Position numbers and translations under genes: made by a program. Of a DNA stretch of 48,000 nucleotides, positions 26,149-34,674 are shown one piece after another (position 1 is the first letter of the stretch; each line of letters starts with the position of its first letter). The DNA is taken from the NCBI GenBank assembly GCA_013289085.1, contig JABDAR010000006.1:1-48000 (forward strand). Direction: 5' to 3'. The notes under the pieces are model-generated. The model did not search any database and was not told the DNA's origin. It saw only the letters and a list, made by a program, of their open reading frames with translations. This DNA is from Gammaproteobacteria bacterium (GTDB taxonomy: Bacteria > Pseudomonadota > Gammaproteobacteria > JABCZS01).

Positions 26149-26962
26149 CTTTAGAGGCAGTTACAATACCCTGCTTTTCTTCTGGTTCTCTAAGACTCGC
26201 AATCAGTGGAGATTCATGTGTCAGAGTTTTTATTTCTTCTATTTTTTTCTTTAACTCATCTTTTGTGCCAATACCTTGAAATGTCATTTCACCATATACA
26301 TCTGAATTATCAAGCTGTATGCCTTGTTCTTTTAAAAATGATCGTAGATTTTCTATCACTTCGTATTGAGGAGCATCACGACCGAGAACATTTTCCACGT
26401 AAAGATTGAATGTACACTGTCTAGAATCGGTCACTTCCAATATAGGAGAATATTTCAGCATCTTATCCAGTAAATCCAAGGCACTTGCTGGACATATTCC
26501 AGTTAAATCTGCTAAGCGCTTTGCTTGCGCAGCAATAATAATACTTTGCTTTTCTATTGTTTCTTTAAGGCTAGCAATCACTTCAGATTCATAATTCGGC
26601 ACAAATGCAAGTGTTTGTTGTGTTTCAAGTTCACGAGCCAGTGCATGCATTTTTTTACGTAATTTTTCTGGACCGATCGCTGAGAATTCAATCTGCCAAT
26701 TATTATTTACTCTAGCTTTTATACCATTCTCTTTAAAAACATTACACAATTTTCTTGCTGTGTCAGGATTCAAATCCTGATCTGAATCATCAAGATTAAC
26801 ATGGCTAAAACCGGACTCGCTGTCCATCGGATCCCATCCCGTCAATCTATCTGATGCTAAAATGGCATAAATCATTTTTGCAGCTTGTTGTGGCGTCAAA
26901 CTCAGCGCTAAACTAGTCCAAGTACCCATAGAACGACGCGCAATCCCATATAGACTTAACAT
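26129..26962 (-). CDS. Unknown protein with two tandem homologous halves
   Basis: I recognise no family in this 277-residue soluble protein. The first half (about 25-150) and second half (about 160-275) look homologous: EVIASLKETIEKQSIIIAA against PLIASLREPEEKQGIVTAS, FKENGIKA against LKEQGIQL, and LRKKMHALARE against LKKKIEEIKTL. The shared order is a helix, a beta hairpin and a charged helix. The start is the ATG of MLSLYG: AGGAA lies 7-8 bases upstream; the longer form adds ten residues. It stands between the acyltransferase (convergent) and the ABC-F gene (same strand, 75 bases upstream). An intracellular or effector role is possible but unproven. Confidence 0.7.
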   Translation of the reverse strand: MLSLYGIARRSMGTWTSLALSLTPQQAAKMIYAILASDRLTGWDPMDSESGFSHVNLDDSDQDLNPDTARKLCNVFKENGIKARVNNNWQIEFSAIGPEKLRKKMHALARELETQQTLAFVPNYESEVIASLKETIEKQSIIIAAQAKRLADLTGICPASALDLLDKMLKYSPILEVTDSRQCTFNLYVENVLGRDAPQYEVIENLRSFLKEQGIQLDNSDVYGEMTFQGIGTKDELKKKIEEIKTLTHESPLIASLREPEEKQGIVTASKVRKFGR

Positions 26963-27020
26963 GAAGATTTTCCTAAAATAAAAAATAATCACAAATTATA
27001 TAACGACTATAAAATTTACT

Positions 27021-27041
27021 CTAGGGGAGATAAACCCCTAG
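27021..27041 (-). terminator. Hairpin overlapping the ABC-F stop codon
   Basis: CTAGGGG (27021-27027) pairs with CCCCTAG (27035-27041) around a 7-base loop. The stem includes the TAG stop of the ABC-F gene, and an AT-rich stretch (AGTAAATTTTATAG) follows on the minus strand. It is a weak terminator candidate or RNA end structure. Confidence 0.45.
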
Positions 27042-28459
27042 TTCTTCTCCATTGTGATCTTATCCTGACATAATCCATCCTCACAATAGTAGTCACTCAC
27101 CACATCTATTGCTTGCAAAAAGTCCTGATCATGAGAAATCACTATAATAGCACCCGGATAAACTTTTAAAACTTGTATCACATGTTCACGTGTTTCTAGA
27201 TCTAGATTATTAGTCATTTCATCCAGGATTAATAATTTTGGCGTTTTTGCAGCAATTTGCGCAAGACTAAGCCTTGCTTTTTCACCACCTGAAAGTATCG
27301 AAATTTTTGCATTGACTTCTTCATTAGTACGAAATAGAAAATCATTTAAATGACGTCGTGCTTCAATATGCGTCCAAGTGGGTACGCAGGCTTCTATACA
27401 TTCAAGTACGGATTGCTGCGCATTGAGTGTCCCATAGTGTTGGTCAAGATAGCCTATATCTTGGGATTTTGGCGCGTTCCAATCTCCTGTTTTAACCATT
27501 TGGCTTTCATCTAATATCGCTTTAATTAAAGTAGACTTGCCGCTGCCATTATCTCCTAATATAGCAACACGCTCACCATTAAAAATAGAAAAATTAATAT
27601 GGCTCAATACATATTGACCTGAAACATAAGCGATACTGCCATCACGAATAGACACTAACATTTTACTGCCCATATCTGCTGCCTGGAATGAAAATTTTGG
27701 AATGATTGTTTCAGGCAAAGACAACTCTGATAATTTTTCTTGCAGAGCTGTTTTTTTATCATAAATTGCAGATTTTTTACGTCCAGATGTTTCACTCGCC
27801 TGCAAGGCTTTGGCTTTACTCACAACGGTTGGCCACTTGCGTTGGTCAATACTTTTCTCACCCTTGTCCCTACTTTTAGCTGCTCGAATTTGCTCTTGCA
27901 TCAGCGATTGATGCATATCTTTTTTTTGCCGTGCAAGACGTGATAATTCTTGCTCAATTGATGTACGTTTAATATTTATTTCACGTATATAATTATCGTA
28001 AAACCCAGTGAAAATATAAATTTTTTCATGATCAATATGCCACAATGTATCAATGCAACTACGCAATAATTCTAAGTCATGAGATACAACCATCAATGTC
28101 CCGTGATATGCTTTCAACATCCGCATCAGCGAACGCCGATTACTCAAATCTAAATGATTGGTCGGCTCATCTAATAATAATAGATCAGGGTCAATACTCA
28201 ATGCCTGTGTCAGCACCGCATTAAAACGCTGCCCTCCACTTAACGATTCAAAATCTTCAACAATTTGCGGCACATATCCTACGCGAATATCTTGTGGGAC
28301 TATTTCGAGCAACATTTTAAGCAGACTTGATTTTCCACTACCATTACGGCCAATAATGACGATGCGACTTCCATATGGAACTTCAGCGCTAAAATCTGTA
28401 AAACAAACTTTATGTGAAAATGTTAGGTTGATATTTTTAAGTTGAATGGATTTATGCAT
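27038..28459 (-). CDS. ABC-F family ATPase
   Basis: A 473-residue protein with two ABC ATPase domains and no membrane segments, the layout of ABC-F proteins, which act on the ribosome. Domain 1 has IIGRNGSGKSS, LSGGQ and LLLLDEPTNHLD (about 35-105); domain 2 has LGDNGSGKST, LSGGEKARLSLAQ and LLILDEMTNNLD. The intervening linker (about 145-225) is charged and helical. The compact first domain without the long arm recalls the antibiotic-resistance subgroup, but self-regulatory members look similar. In domain 2 the usual DEPTNHLD reads DEMTNNLD. It lies 140 bases downstream of the PAS-LuxR gene on the same strand. Confidence 0.88.
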   Translation of the reverse strand: MHKSIQLKNINLTFSHKVCFTDFSAEVPYGSRIVIIGRNGSGKSSLLKMLLEIVPQDIRVGYVPQIVEDFESLSGGQRFNAVLTQALSIDPDLLLLDEPTNHLDLSNRRSLMRMLKAYHGTLMVVSHDLELLRSCIDTLWHIDHEKIYIFTGFYDNYIREINIKRTSIEQELSRLARQKKDMHQSLMQEQIRAAKSRDKGEKSIDQRKWPTVVSKAKALQASETSGRKKSAIYDKKTALQEKLSELSLPETIIPKFSFQAADMGSKMLVSIRDGSIAYVSGQYVLSHINFSIFNGERVAILGDNGSGKSTLIKAILDESQMVKTGDWNAPKSQDIGYLDQHYGTLNAQQSVLECIEACVPTWTHIEARRHLNDFLFRTNEEVNAKISILSGGEKARLSLAQIAAKTPKLLILDEMTNNLDLETREHVIQVLKVYPGAIIVISHDQDFLQAIDVVSDYYCEDGLCQDKITMEKN

Positions 28460-28599
28460 GATAGATCTCTCTTAAGTATTACAAAAGGTAATTGGGCTTA
28501 AGCAGATATTTTCATGATTCCACCTTGTTTGAAATTGGGATGTTTTTAAACTTTATATGATTTTTTAAAAAAAATCAATATCTTCTATAAAATGTTACC

Positions 28600-29151
28600 T
28601 TAAAATATATTAGCCAAACCACGCTCAATGGCTTGCAAAACTAATTCAGATCGTGACTGACAATTTAATTTTATTTTTACTGTATCTAAATAATGTTCTA
28701 CGGTTTTAGGAGATAATCCCAACGCTAATGCAATTTGTTTAAATGTTAAACCCATCGCAAGATGTTTTAAACAAGCCGTTTGTTGTTTCGTCAATGGAAT
28801 AAGACTTTTTGCTTGAATAGGAATTGACACACCAAAAATACCCAGTACTTTTCCATGACATCCTAAAAAAGGAGATTTAAAACTGCGGCACCATTGAAAA
28901 TTTCCTTTATACAAACCCGATTCTAAAAAAATCTGAGTTGTACCATTTTTTATTATCTGCGCATCATTTTCCATCATACTTGTTGCATAATTTGACCAAG
29001 GCAGATCGCGATCTTTTTGCCCCAACAAATCACCTACACTTGATATTTGTGCATGAACTAGAAATGCGGGATTGACGAATAAATAATTCCCTTGCGTGTC
29101 TTTGCTATAACAAACCATTGCTGCATCAGGTAGATGTGAAAACATACTCAT
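28600..29151 (-). CDS. PAS-LuxR-type transcriptional regulator
   Basis: This 183-residue protein has an N-terminal PAS-like sensor (LPDAAMVCYSKDTQGNYLFVNPAF, about 6-110) and a C-terminal LuxR/GerE helix-turn-helix (LTKQQTACLKHLAMGLTFKQIALALGLSPKTVEHYL and following). It has no receiver domain, so the PAS part should sense the signal. It is upstream of the ABC-F gene and divergent from the hydrolase gene, so either may be a target. Its start is the first ATG; the second ATG two codons on is equally plausible. Confidence 0.85.
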   Translation of the reverse strand: MSMFSHLPDAAMVCYSKDTQGNYLFVNPAFLVHAQISSVGDLLGQKDRDLPWSNYATSMMENDAQIIKNGTTQIFLESGLYKGNFQWCRSFKSPFLGCHGKVLGIFGVSIPIQAKSLIPLTKQQTACLKHLAMGLTFKQIALALGLSPKTVEHYLDTVKIKLNCQSRSELVLQAIERGLANIF

Positions 29152-29219
29152 CCCAGGATTAAAAAATACTTAGTCATTCTACCAAAAATATTTTGATGTT
29201 TCAATGCCTTCAGTGCATA

Positions 29220-29248
29220 TTGCCACAAAGCTAACCGCTTGATATTAT
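29220..29248 (+). promoter_or_regulatory. Sigma-70-type promoter upstream of the hydrolase gene
   Basis: TTGCCA (29220-29225) and TATTAT (29243-29248) are separated by 17 bases, 54 bases before the ATG at 29303. It is the best promoter in the 151-base divergent spacer with the PAS-LuxR gene. Confidence 0.55.
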
Positions 29249-29302
29249 ATCTAAAATTGCACGTAAAGCTTCTTGAGTTTTCTTTAGGACATATGAGCAA
29301 GT

Positions 29303-30013
29303 ATGATTTATAAACCTTTCAATTTAAAAGTAGATGAAGAACATATTTCTTGCGCCATTATTTCACAAAATGATACTGCAATTCTCCCTCGATTTATATT
29401 TCTACATGGTGCAGGTACCGGTAACAAAGAGAAAGTACATAGTATCGCAGCACCCATTCTTGAAAATAATACCAACATACTGACACTTGATTTTAGTGGA
29501 CATGGCGAAAGTAGCGGTGAATTAAAAAGGGGAAGCTTAAAAAAACGTGTAAAAGAAGCTGAATCAGTTATTCATAAATTTGCTTCGCATGAACCACTCA
29601 CTATTTGCGGTGTAAGCATGGGTGGATTTATTGCCATTAAAATGCTTGATTTATTCCAGGTTGATACACTTATTCTTTTTTGTCCGGCATTATATGACGG
29701 TGCTGCCTATGATGCTCAATTTGATCAAGGTTTCACTGAAATTATCAGACAAACAGAAAGCTGGCAACGAACAGATGCGCTGCATACATTGAATAATTTC
29801 ACAGGGCAATTATTAATTGTAATGGGAGAAAACGATGAGGTTATTCCATCAGGGGTGATAGCGCTCATCAATGCAAATACACAGAATGCCAGCAAGAAAG
29901 AACTTTATATTATTCCAGACTGCCCTCATAGAATAACTACTTGGATTTTAAATTATCCAGATGAGGCTCAACGATTACATCAAAAAATAAGCGAATACAT
30001 AAAACCCCGATAA
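29303..30013 (+). CDS. Alpha/beta hydrolase
   Basis: The 236-residue protein has an oxyanion-hole stretch FLHGAGTGN, the turn DFSGHGESSG, the nucleophile elbow CGVSMGGF and a late His in DCPHRITTW; an acid in MGENDEV would complete the triad. This is typical of lipase-like or peptidase-like hydrolases. Nothing shows its substrate. It is followed, after 40 bases, by moeB; an apparent promoter lies in that gap, so they need not be one transcript. Confidence 0.8.
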   Translation: MIYKPFNLKVDEEHISCAIISQNDTAILPRFIFLHGAGTGNKEKVHSIAAPILENNTNILTLDFSGHGESSGELKRGSLKKRVKEAESVIHKFASHEPLTICGVSMGGFIAIKMLDLFQVDTLILFCPALYDGAAYDAQFDQGFTEIIRQTESWQRTDALHTLNNFTGQLLIVMGENDEVIPSGVIALINANTQNASKKELYIIPDCPHRITTWILNYPDEAQRLHQKISEYIKPR

Positions 30014-30018
30014 AAATC

Positions 30019-30047
30019 TTGACTTGTTGAGCTAACACCATGATAAT
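30019..30047 (+). promoter_or_regulatory. Strong promoter candidate for moeB with near-zero leader
   Basis: TTGACT (30019-30024) and GATAAT (30042-30047) with a 17-base spacer fit sigma-70. The predicted start of transcription, about 7 bases later, falls on the moeB ATG itself, which also lacks a ribosome binding site. This predicts a leaderless or almost leaderless mRNA. Confidence 0.55.
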
Positions 30048-30053
30048 TTTGAC

Positions 30054-30797
30054 ATGAACGATGAAGCACTTTTACGATACAGCAAACATATCATGCTACC
30101 GGGCATCGATTTTGATGGGCAAAATAAATTATTAAACAGTACCGTGTTAATTGTCGGTTTAGGTGGATTAGGCTGTGCGGTGAGTCAATATTTAGCTGCA
30201 AGTGGCATTGGAAATTTAATATTAGTTGATCACGATAAGATCGAACTCAGTAATCTGGCTCGGCAAATATTATATACCCAAGAGCAAGTGGGCGAATTCA
30301 AAGTAAATATGGCTGCAAAACAGTTAGCCACTATCAATCCTACTATAGTGATCAAAACATATACTGAAGCCATCGAAAAAATTAATTTAGATTGGTCAAC
30401 TATAGATATCATCGTTGATGCAACGGATAATTTCGAAACCCGATTTTGGTTAAATGCTAAAGCATGTAAAGAAAAAATTCCATTAGTCATGGGCGCATGC
30501 ATAGGATATACAGGACAGCTCGGTGTATTTAAAGGCTATTTACCGAATGAACCTTGCTATCAATGTGTTTATCCAATCCATGCCGAAGATACTCAGCAAA
30601 CCTGTGCAGAGCAAGGCGTGATATCACCTTTACCTGGAATAATAGGTACCATGCAAGCAGCGGAAGTGATAAAACTATTGACTGGTAATGGCAGCGTATT
30701 ATTGTCAAAATTATTGATTATTGATTTATATCAAACGCATTATCGTACTGTGCAAGTGCAGCGTGAACCTAGATGTTCTATTTGTAAAACCATATGA
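30054..30797 (+). CDS. moeB: Molybdopterin-synthase adenylyltransferase MoeB
   Basis: MoeB adenylates the MoaD C-terminus as a prelude to sulfur transfer. The 247-residue E1-like enzyme begins LLRYSKHIMLPGIDFDGQNK and has the ATP loop VGLGGLGC, DATDNFETRF and two zinc CxxC pairs (CYQC and CSIC at the C-terminus). It has no rhodanese domain. ThiF is similar, but the 4-base overlap with moeA and the Moco genes nearby favour MoeB. Confidence 0.93.
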   Translation: MNDEALLRYSKHIMLPGIDFDGQNKLLNSTVLIVGLGGLGCAVSQYLAASGIGNLILVDHDKIELSNLARQILYTQEQVGEFKVNMAAKQLATINPTIVIKTYTEAIEKINLDWSTIDIIVDATDNFETRFWLNAKACKEKIPLVMGACIGYTGQLGVFKGYLPNEPCYQCVYPIHAEDTQQTCAEQGVISPLPGIIGTMQAAEVIKLLTGNGSVLLSKLLIIDLYQTHYRTVQVQREPRCSICKTI

Positions 30798-32017
30798 TTA
30801 CTTATTCTGATGCATTAACTTTATTACTCTCTAATGTTCCATTAGTTCATACTGAGATCATTCATCTAAATGAAGTTTTGGGTCGTGTATGTGCGCAAAC
30901 TATTTATTCTCATGAAGCAATGCCTGCTTTTATAAATTCGGCTATGGATGGTTTTGCAGTTCAAACTGAAAATCTTAAAGAATGTTCACCTACAAACCCG
31001 GTATATTTATCTGTAATAGGCTCAGTGGCTGCAGGTGATGCACCCATATCTATATCTACACATATTAATCCTGCTTGTGAAATTATGACGGGCGCTGTTG
31101 TTCCAGAAGGTTTTGATGCGGTGATTCCTATTGAAACAGTTACAGTTATCGATCATGAAAAAATCATGGTTCAGCAAACGCTCGAGCCTGGACAAAATAT
31201 TCGCTACCCCGGTGAGGATATTCAAATCAATGATTTAATTTTAAGTCAAGGCACAATTATTGAACCTCAACATATCATGATATTAGCTAGCTTGGGTTTA
31301 ACCCAAATAGAAGTATATCGAAAAATAAAGATCGTGATTTTGTCGACAGGTAATGAATTAGTGAATATCGAAACAAAAAATCTTGCAACGGGACAAATTA
31401 GAAATTCTAATGGCATATATCTTGCGCATGCTTTACAAACACCCAATATTCAAGCAGAATTTTTAGGCAGTTTTTCTGATGATTTAAATACTGTTAAAAA
31501 CATCATTATGCAATTGCAAAATGGACAACCTGCGCCAGATTTGATCATCACAACTGGCGCTGTCTCTGCAGGTAAATGGGATTTTATCCCTACTTTATTA
31601 AGTGAAATAAATGCTGATATTTTATTTCATAAAGTAGCAATAAGACCTGGGAAACCTATTTTAGCGGCAAGATTATCAGAACAAACTTATTTTTTTGGCT
31701 TGCCAGGTAATCCTATTTCCACAGCTGTGGGCTTAAGATTTTTTGTTAATCCCCTACTGCGTAGTATCCAAGGACAAGCACTTGAAAAACCTCTGCACGC
31801 AAAGTTAAAAGATCCTATCAATAAAAAACACAGCTTGCATACTTTTTATAAAGCACATAGTCAAATAAGTCCATCGGGCGAATTAATCGTCGATATTTTA
31901 TCAGGACAAGAATCTTTTAAAATGAAACCCCTATTAACAGCCAATTGTTGGGCTGCATTAAGTGAAGCTAAAGAATATCAACAACATGAATTAATCGAGA
32001 TTTATCAGGATATATAA
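30794..32017 (+). CDS. moeA: Molybdopterin molybdenumtransferase MoeA
   Basis: MoeA inserts molybdate (or tungstate) into adenylylated molybdopterin, which the MogA-like half of MoaCB makes. The 407-residue protein has NSAMDGFAV, IMTGAVVPEGFDAVIPIE, ILSTGNEL and ITTGAVSAGKWDF (equivalent of the GGVSVG loop), then GLPGNPIST. Its ATG overlaps the moeB stop (ATGA). The DUF7009-like gene follows immediately. Confidence 0.95.
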   Translation: MITYSDALTLLLSNVPLVHTEIIHLNEVLGRVCAQTIYSHEAMPAFINSAMDGFAVQTENLKECSPTNPVYLSVIGSVAAGDAPISISTHINPACEIMTGAVVPEGFDAVIPIETVTVIDHEKIMVQQTLEPGQNIRYPGEDIQINDLILSQGTIIEPQHIMILASLGLTQIEVYRKIKIVILSTGNELVNIETKNLATGQIRNSNGIYLAHALQTPNIQAEFLGSFSDDLNTVKNIIMQLQNGQPAPDLIITTGAVSAGKWDFIPTLLSEINADILFHKVAIRPGKPILAARLSEQTYFFGLPGNPISTAVGLRFFVNPLLRSIQGQALEKPLHAKLKDPINKKHSLHTFYKAHSQISPSGELIVDILSGQESFKMKPLLTANCWAALSEAKEYQQHELIEIYQDI

Positions 32018-32335
32018 ATGAAATTACGCATTGATCCGACTCAAATACGCTTTCGATTATCTGAGCAGGAAGCTGAAAAATTATTGGCTGAGCAAATGAT
32101 TACTGAAACTTTGCATTTGCCTTTGGGACAAAAAATAAATTATTTAATTAAAATCGCTGATGATATCAATTTAAATTATGCAGATAATATTTTAACTTTG
32201 ACTGTGCCTAGCGAGCAATTGGAATATCTTATTAAAAACCCTAGCAAAAAAGGCTTATCTAGCACTTACCAAGAACAGAATAAAAACATTATATTTTTAC
32301 TCCAGATTGACCTGGCGTGTGACCTCAACTGTTAA
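32018..32335 (+). CDS. Small hypothetical protein, DUF7009-like, downstream of moeA
   Basis: This 105-residue protein begins KLRIDPTQIRFRLSEQEAEKLL, which resembles the DUF7009 beginning (KxRIKGNSxRxRLTxxEV), followed by two beta-rich stretches. It starts directly after the moeA stop, so it is probably co-translated with moeBA. Its last 39 bases overlap the end of the YdeP-type gene on the other strand. The function of the family is not known to me; the Moco context is the only hint. Confidence 0.65.
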   Translation: MKLRIDPTQIRFRLSEQEAEKLLAEQMITETLHLPLGQKINYLIKIADDINLNYADNILTLTVPSEQLEYLIKNPSKKGLSSTYQEQNKNIIFLLQIDLACDLNC

Positions 32336-34624
32336 TTCTTTAAATATGGGCTGTTCACTTTGAGTACTAAAGTCGCCTATCGGCGCAAGTACATTTAACT
32401 CTGGCATATAACCGCCTGTACAACCTACAGGAATATCATAATCTATAGCTCGATAACCTGATACTTTTCTTCTGGTACCATCTCTTGCTAGGCTGGTAAT
32501 ATCTATTAAATCTAGATGTGCTATGCCGCGATCTTGCATATCTTTTTTATTCATCAATAAAATCGTGCGAATGTTTTTTACACCGCGATATCTATCATTG
32601 TCTGCGTAGATAGTCGTATTAAATTGATCGTGAGATCTCATGGTCATCAATTTTAGATAACCTTCTTTGGGCACAACATCAGGTAATGATGCTAGGGAAA
32701 ATTCTGCTCGTTCTGATGGTGTGTTGAATATCAATTCACGCGCGGGTTGTCTTAAACGAAAACCTAAAGGTTGACGTACACGACGATTAAATTCTTCAAA
32801 TCCGTCTAAAGCTTGAGACATGGTTTCGCGAATATTATCGTAATTTTTAACGTAATCATCCCAAGGTGTTTTGGACTTAGGCAAACTGGCTTTGGCTATG
32901 CCAGAAACAATAGCAACTTCAGATAATAAATTTTTAGAAGCTGGCGATTTCATGCCTTTTGATGGATGCACCATGGCCATTGAATCTTCAACAGTTACAA
33001 ATTGTGCCCCACTTTCTTGAATATCAATTTCTGTACGTCCAAGACAGGGTAAAATCAGCGCTTGTTTACCGTGAACAACATGACTGCGATTTAATTTTGT
33101 GGTAATTTGCACAGTCATATCGCATTTTTGTACGGCTTTTTCAGTATATTCTGGATCAGGTACCGATTTTACAAAATTACCACCTAGGCCAATAAATACT
33201 TTCAAATCGCCTCTCATCATAGCTTCAATAGTCGCTACCGTGCCATATCCATGTTCCCGTGGCGAGGTAATGCCACAAGCTTCATCGATTTTTTGCAAGA
33301 AATCTTCTGTGGGGCGATTATTGATGCCGCAAGTTCTATTACCTTGCACATTACTATGACCACGCACAGGACTTGGACCTGCACCTTCACGACCTAAATT
33401 TCCGCGTAATAATAATATATTGATAATTTCACGCACGGTATCGACACCATGTTCGTGCTGGGTAAGGCCTAAACACCAACCAAAAATACAGGCGCGAGAT
33501 GCTTTATACATTTTTGCCATTTCACGCATAGTACTTTCGAGAACACCCGATTGATGTTCTAAATGCTGCCAATTTTCAGCTTTACAGACAGCCACATATT
33601 TTTCAAAATCATGGGTATGATTGTGAATAAATTCTCTATCAATAGCATGAGGTTCGTTTTCGGCATCTTCTAATAAAGCTTTTGCCATACCCCGTAATAA
33701 TGCAAAATCGCCACCAATTCTAGGTTGTACATCCAAGGCACTTGCTTTGGTGGCACGCAATAGAGCCATATCCATAAATTCATGCGGAGTGATGGCTTTA
33801 CGCGCCGCGCCTTCTATTAATGGATTAATATGAACTACTTTAGTTTGATGATCTTTCACATCATTAGTAAGCGCAGTTAACATCCGTGGGGTATTTGAAG
33901 CGGCATTAATACCCATTAAAAATATCAGATCCGCTTTTTGCCAATCGATTAAATCTACTGTGCCTTTTCCTGTAGCTAAAGCTGCAGTAAGCGCGCGACC
34001 CGAAGCTTCATGACACATATTAGAACAATCAGGTTGATTATTGGTACCTAATTCTCGGCTTAATAATTGATATAAAAAACTACCTTCGTTTGAAAGTCGA
34101 CCTGAAGTATAATAAGCAGCTTGATGAGGCGATTCTAAACTTTGTATTTTATCGCCTATCATTTTGAAAGCATCATCCCAAGAAATGGGAATATAATGAT
34201 CAGTCTTAGGATCATAAACCATAGGTTCGGTAAGTCGGCCTACGTGTTCTAATTGATAACCCGACCAGGTTCTTAATTCTGTGACAGTATGTTTTGCAAA
34301 AAATTCGGGATCACACCGTTTAGGTGTCATTTCTGAAGTTGAATGTTTAATACCATTTTCGCAAATATCCATGTGCAGGCCTTTGCGATCATCAGGCCAC
34401 GCACAACCGGGGCAATCAAAGCCGCCATTTTCATGATTCATACGAAAAATGGCGCGGGTCCCATTTATTGGCGCGCCATTTTCAATCAATACTTTGGCAA
34501 CGCTAAAAGACGCACCCCAAGATCCCGTGATATGGGTATAGGGCGCTTGGCTAGGTTTTTTACCTTCATTAGGCCCTTCGCCCTGCGCCTTTACATCTAC
34601 AACTAAATTATCTTTATTTTCCAT
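32297..34624 (-). CDS. YdeP/FdhF-family molybdopterin oxidoreductase
   Basis: The 775-residue enzyme belongs to the bis-MGD DMSO-reductase superfamily, YdeP group (E. coli YdeP 759). Fe-S ligands lie in DCPGCAWPDD (C71, C74) and DICENG (C88). The likely metal ligand is Cys204 in NMCHEASGRAL. Later GRTEIDIQESGAQFVTVEDS and the C-terminal DYDIPVGCTGGYMPELN are typical. There is no Tat signal, so it is cytoplasmic. E. coli YdeP is linked to acid resistance; the real substrate is unknown. It is divergent from fdhD across 50 bases, and is the only molybdoenzyme in the window. bis-MGD needs MobA, which is not seen here. Confidence 0.9.
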   Translation of the reverse strand: MENKDNLVVDVKAQGEGPNEGKKPSQAPYTHITGSWGASFSVAKVLIENGAPINGTRAIFRMNHENGGFDCPGCAWPDDRKGLHMDICENGIKHSTSEMTPKRCDPEFFAKHTVTELRTWSGYQLEHVGRLTEPMVYDPKTDHYIPISWDDAFKMIGDKIQSLESPHQAAYYTSGRLSNEGSFLYQLLSRELGTNNQPDCSNMCHEASGRALTAALATGKGTVDLIDWQKADLIFLMGINAASNTPRMLTALTNDVKDHQTKVVHINPLIEGAARKAITPHEFMDMALLRATKASALDVQPRIGGDFALLRGMAKALLEDAENEPHAIDREFIHNHTHDFEKYVAVCKAENWQHLEHQSGVLESTMREMAKMYKASRACIFGWCLGLTQHEHGVDTVREIINILLLRGNLGREGAGPSPVRGHSNVQGNRTCGINNRPTEDFLQKIDEACGITSPREHGYGTVATIEAMMRGDLKVFIGLGGNFVKSVPDPEYTEKAVQKCDMTVQITTKLNRSHVVHGKQALILPCLGRTEIDIQESGAQFVTVEDSMAMVHPSKGMKSPASKNLLSEVAIVSGIAKASLPKSKTPWDDYVKNYDNIRETMSQALDGFEEFNRRVRQPLGFRLRQPARELIFNTPSERAEFSLASLPDVVPKEGYLKLMTMRSHDQFNTTIYADNDRYRGVKNIRTILLMNKKDMQDRGIAHLDLIDITSLARDGTRRKVSGYRAIDYDIPVGCTGGYMPELNVLAPIGDFSTQSEQPIFKELTVEVTRQVNLE

Positions 34625-34643
34625 AATGTTAAAATAATAGCAT

Positions 34644-34649
34644 ATTATA
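34644..34649 (-). promoter_or_regulatory. -10 box candidate for the YdeP-type gene
   Basis: TATAAT occurs on the minus strand 20 bases before the ATG in the 50-base divergent spacer shared with fdhD. The -35 region is weak, so activation by a regulator is possible. Expression of both divergent genes is likely linked by this short spacer. Confidence 0.4.
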
Positions 34650-34674
34650 AACTGTGTGATATGCTTGCCTAATC

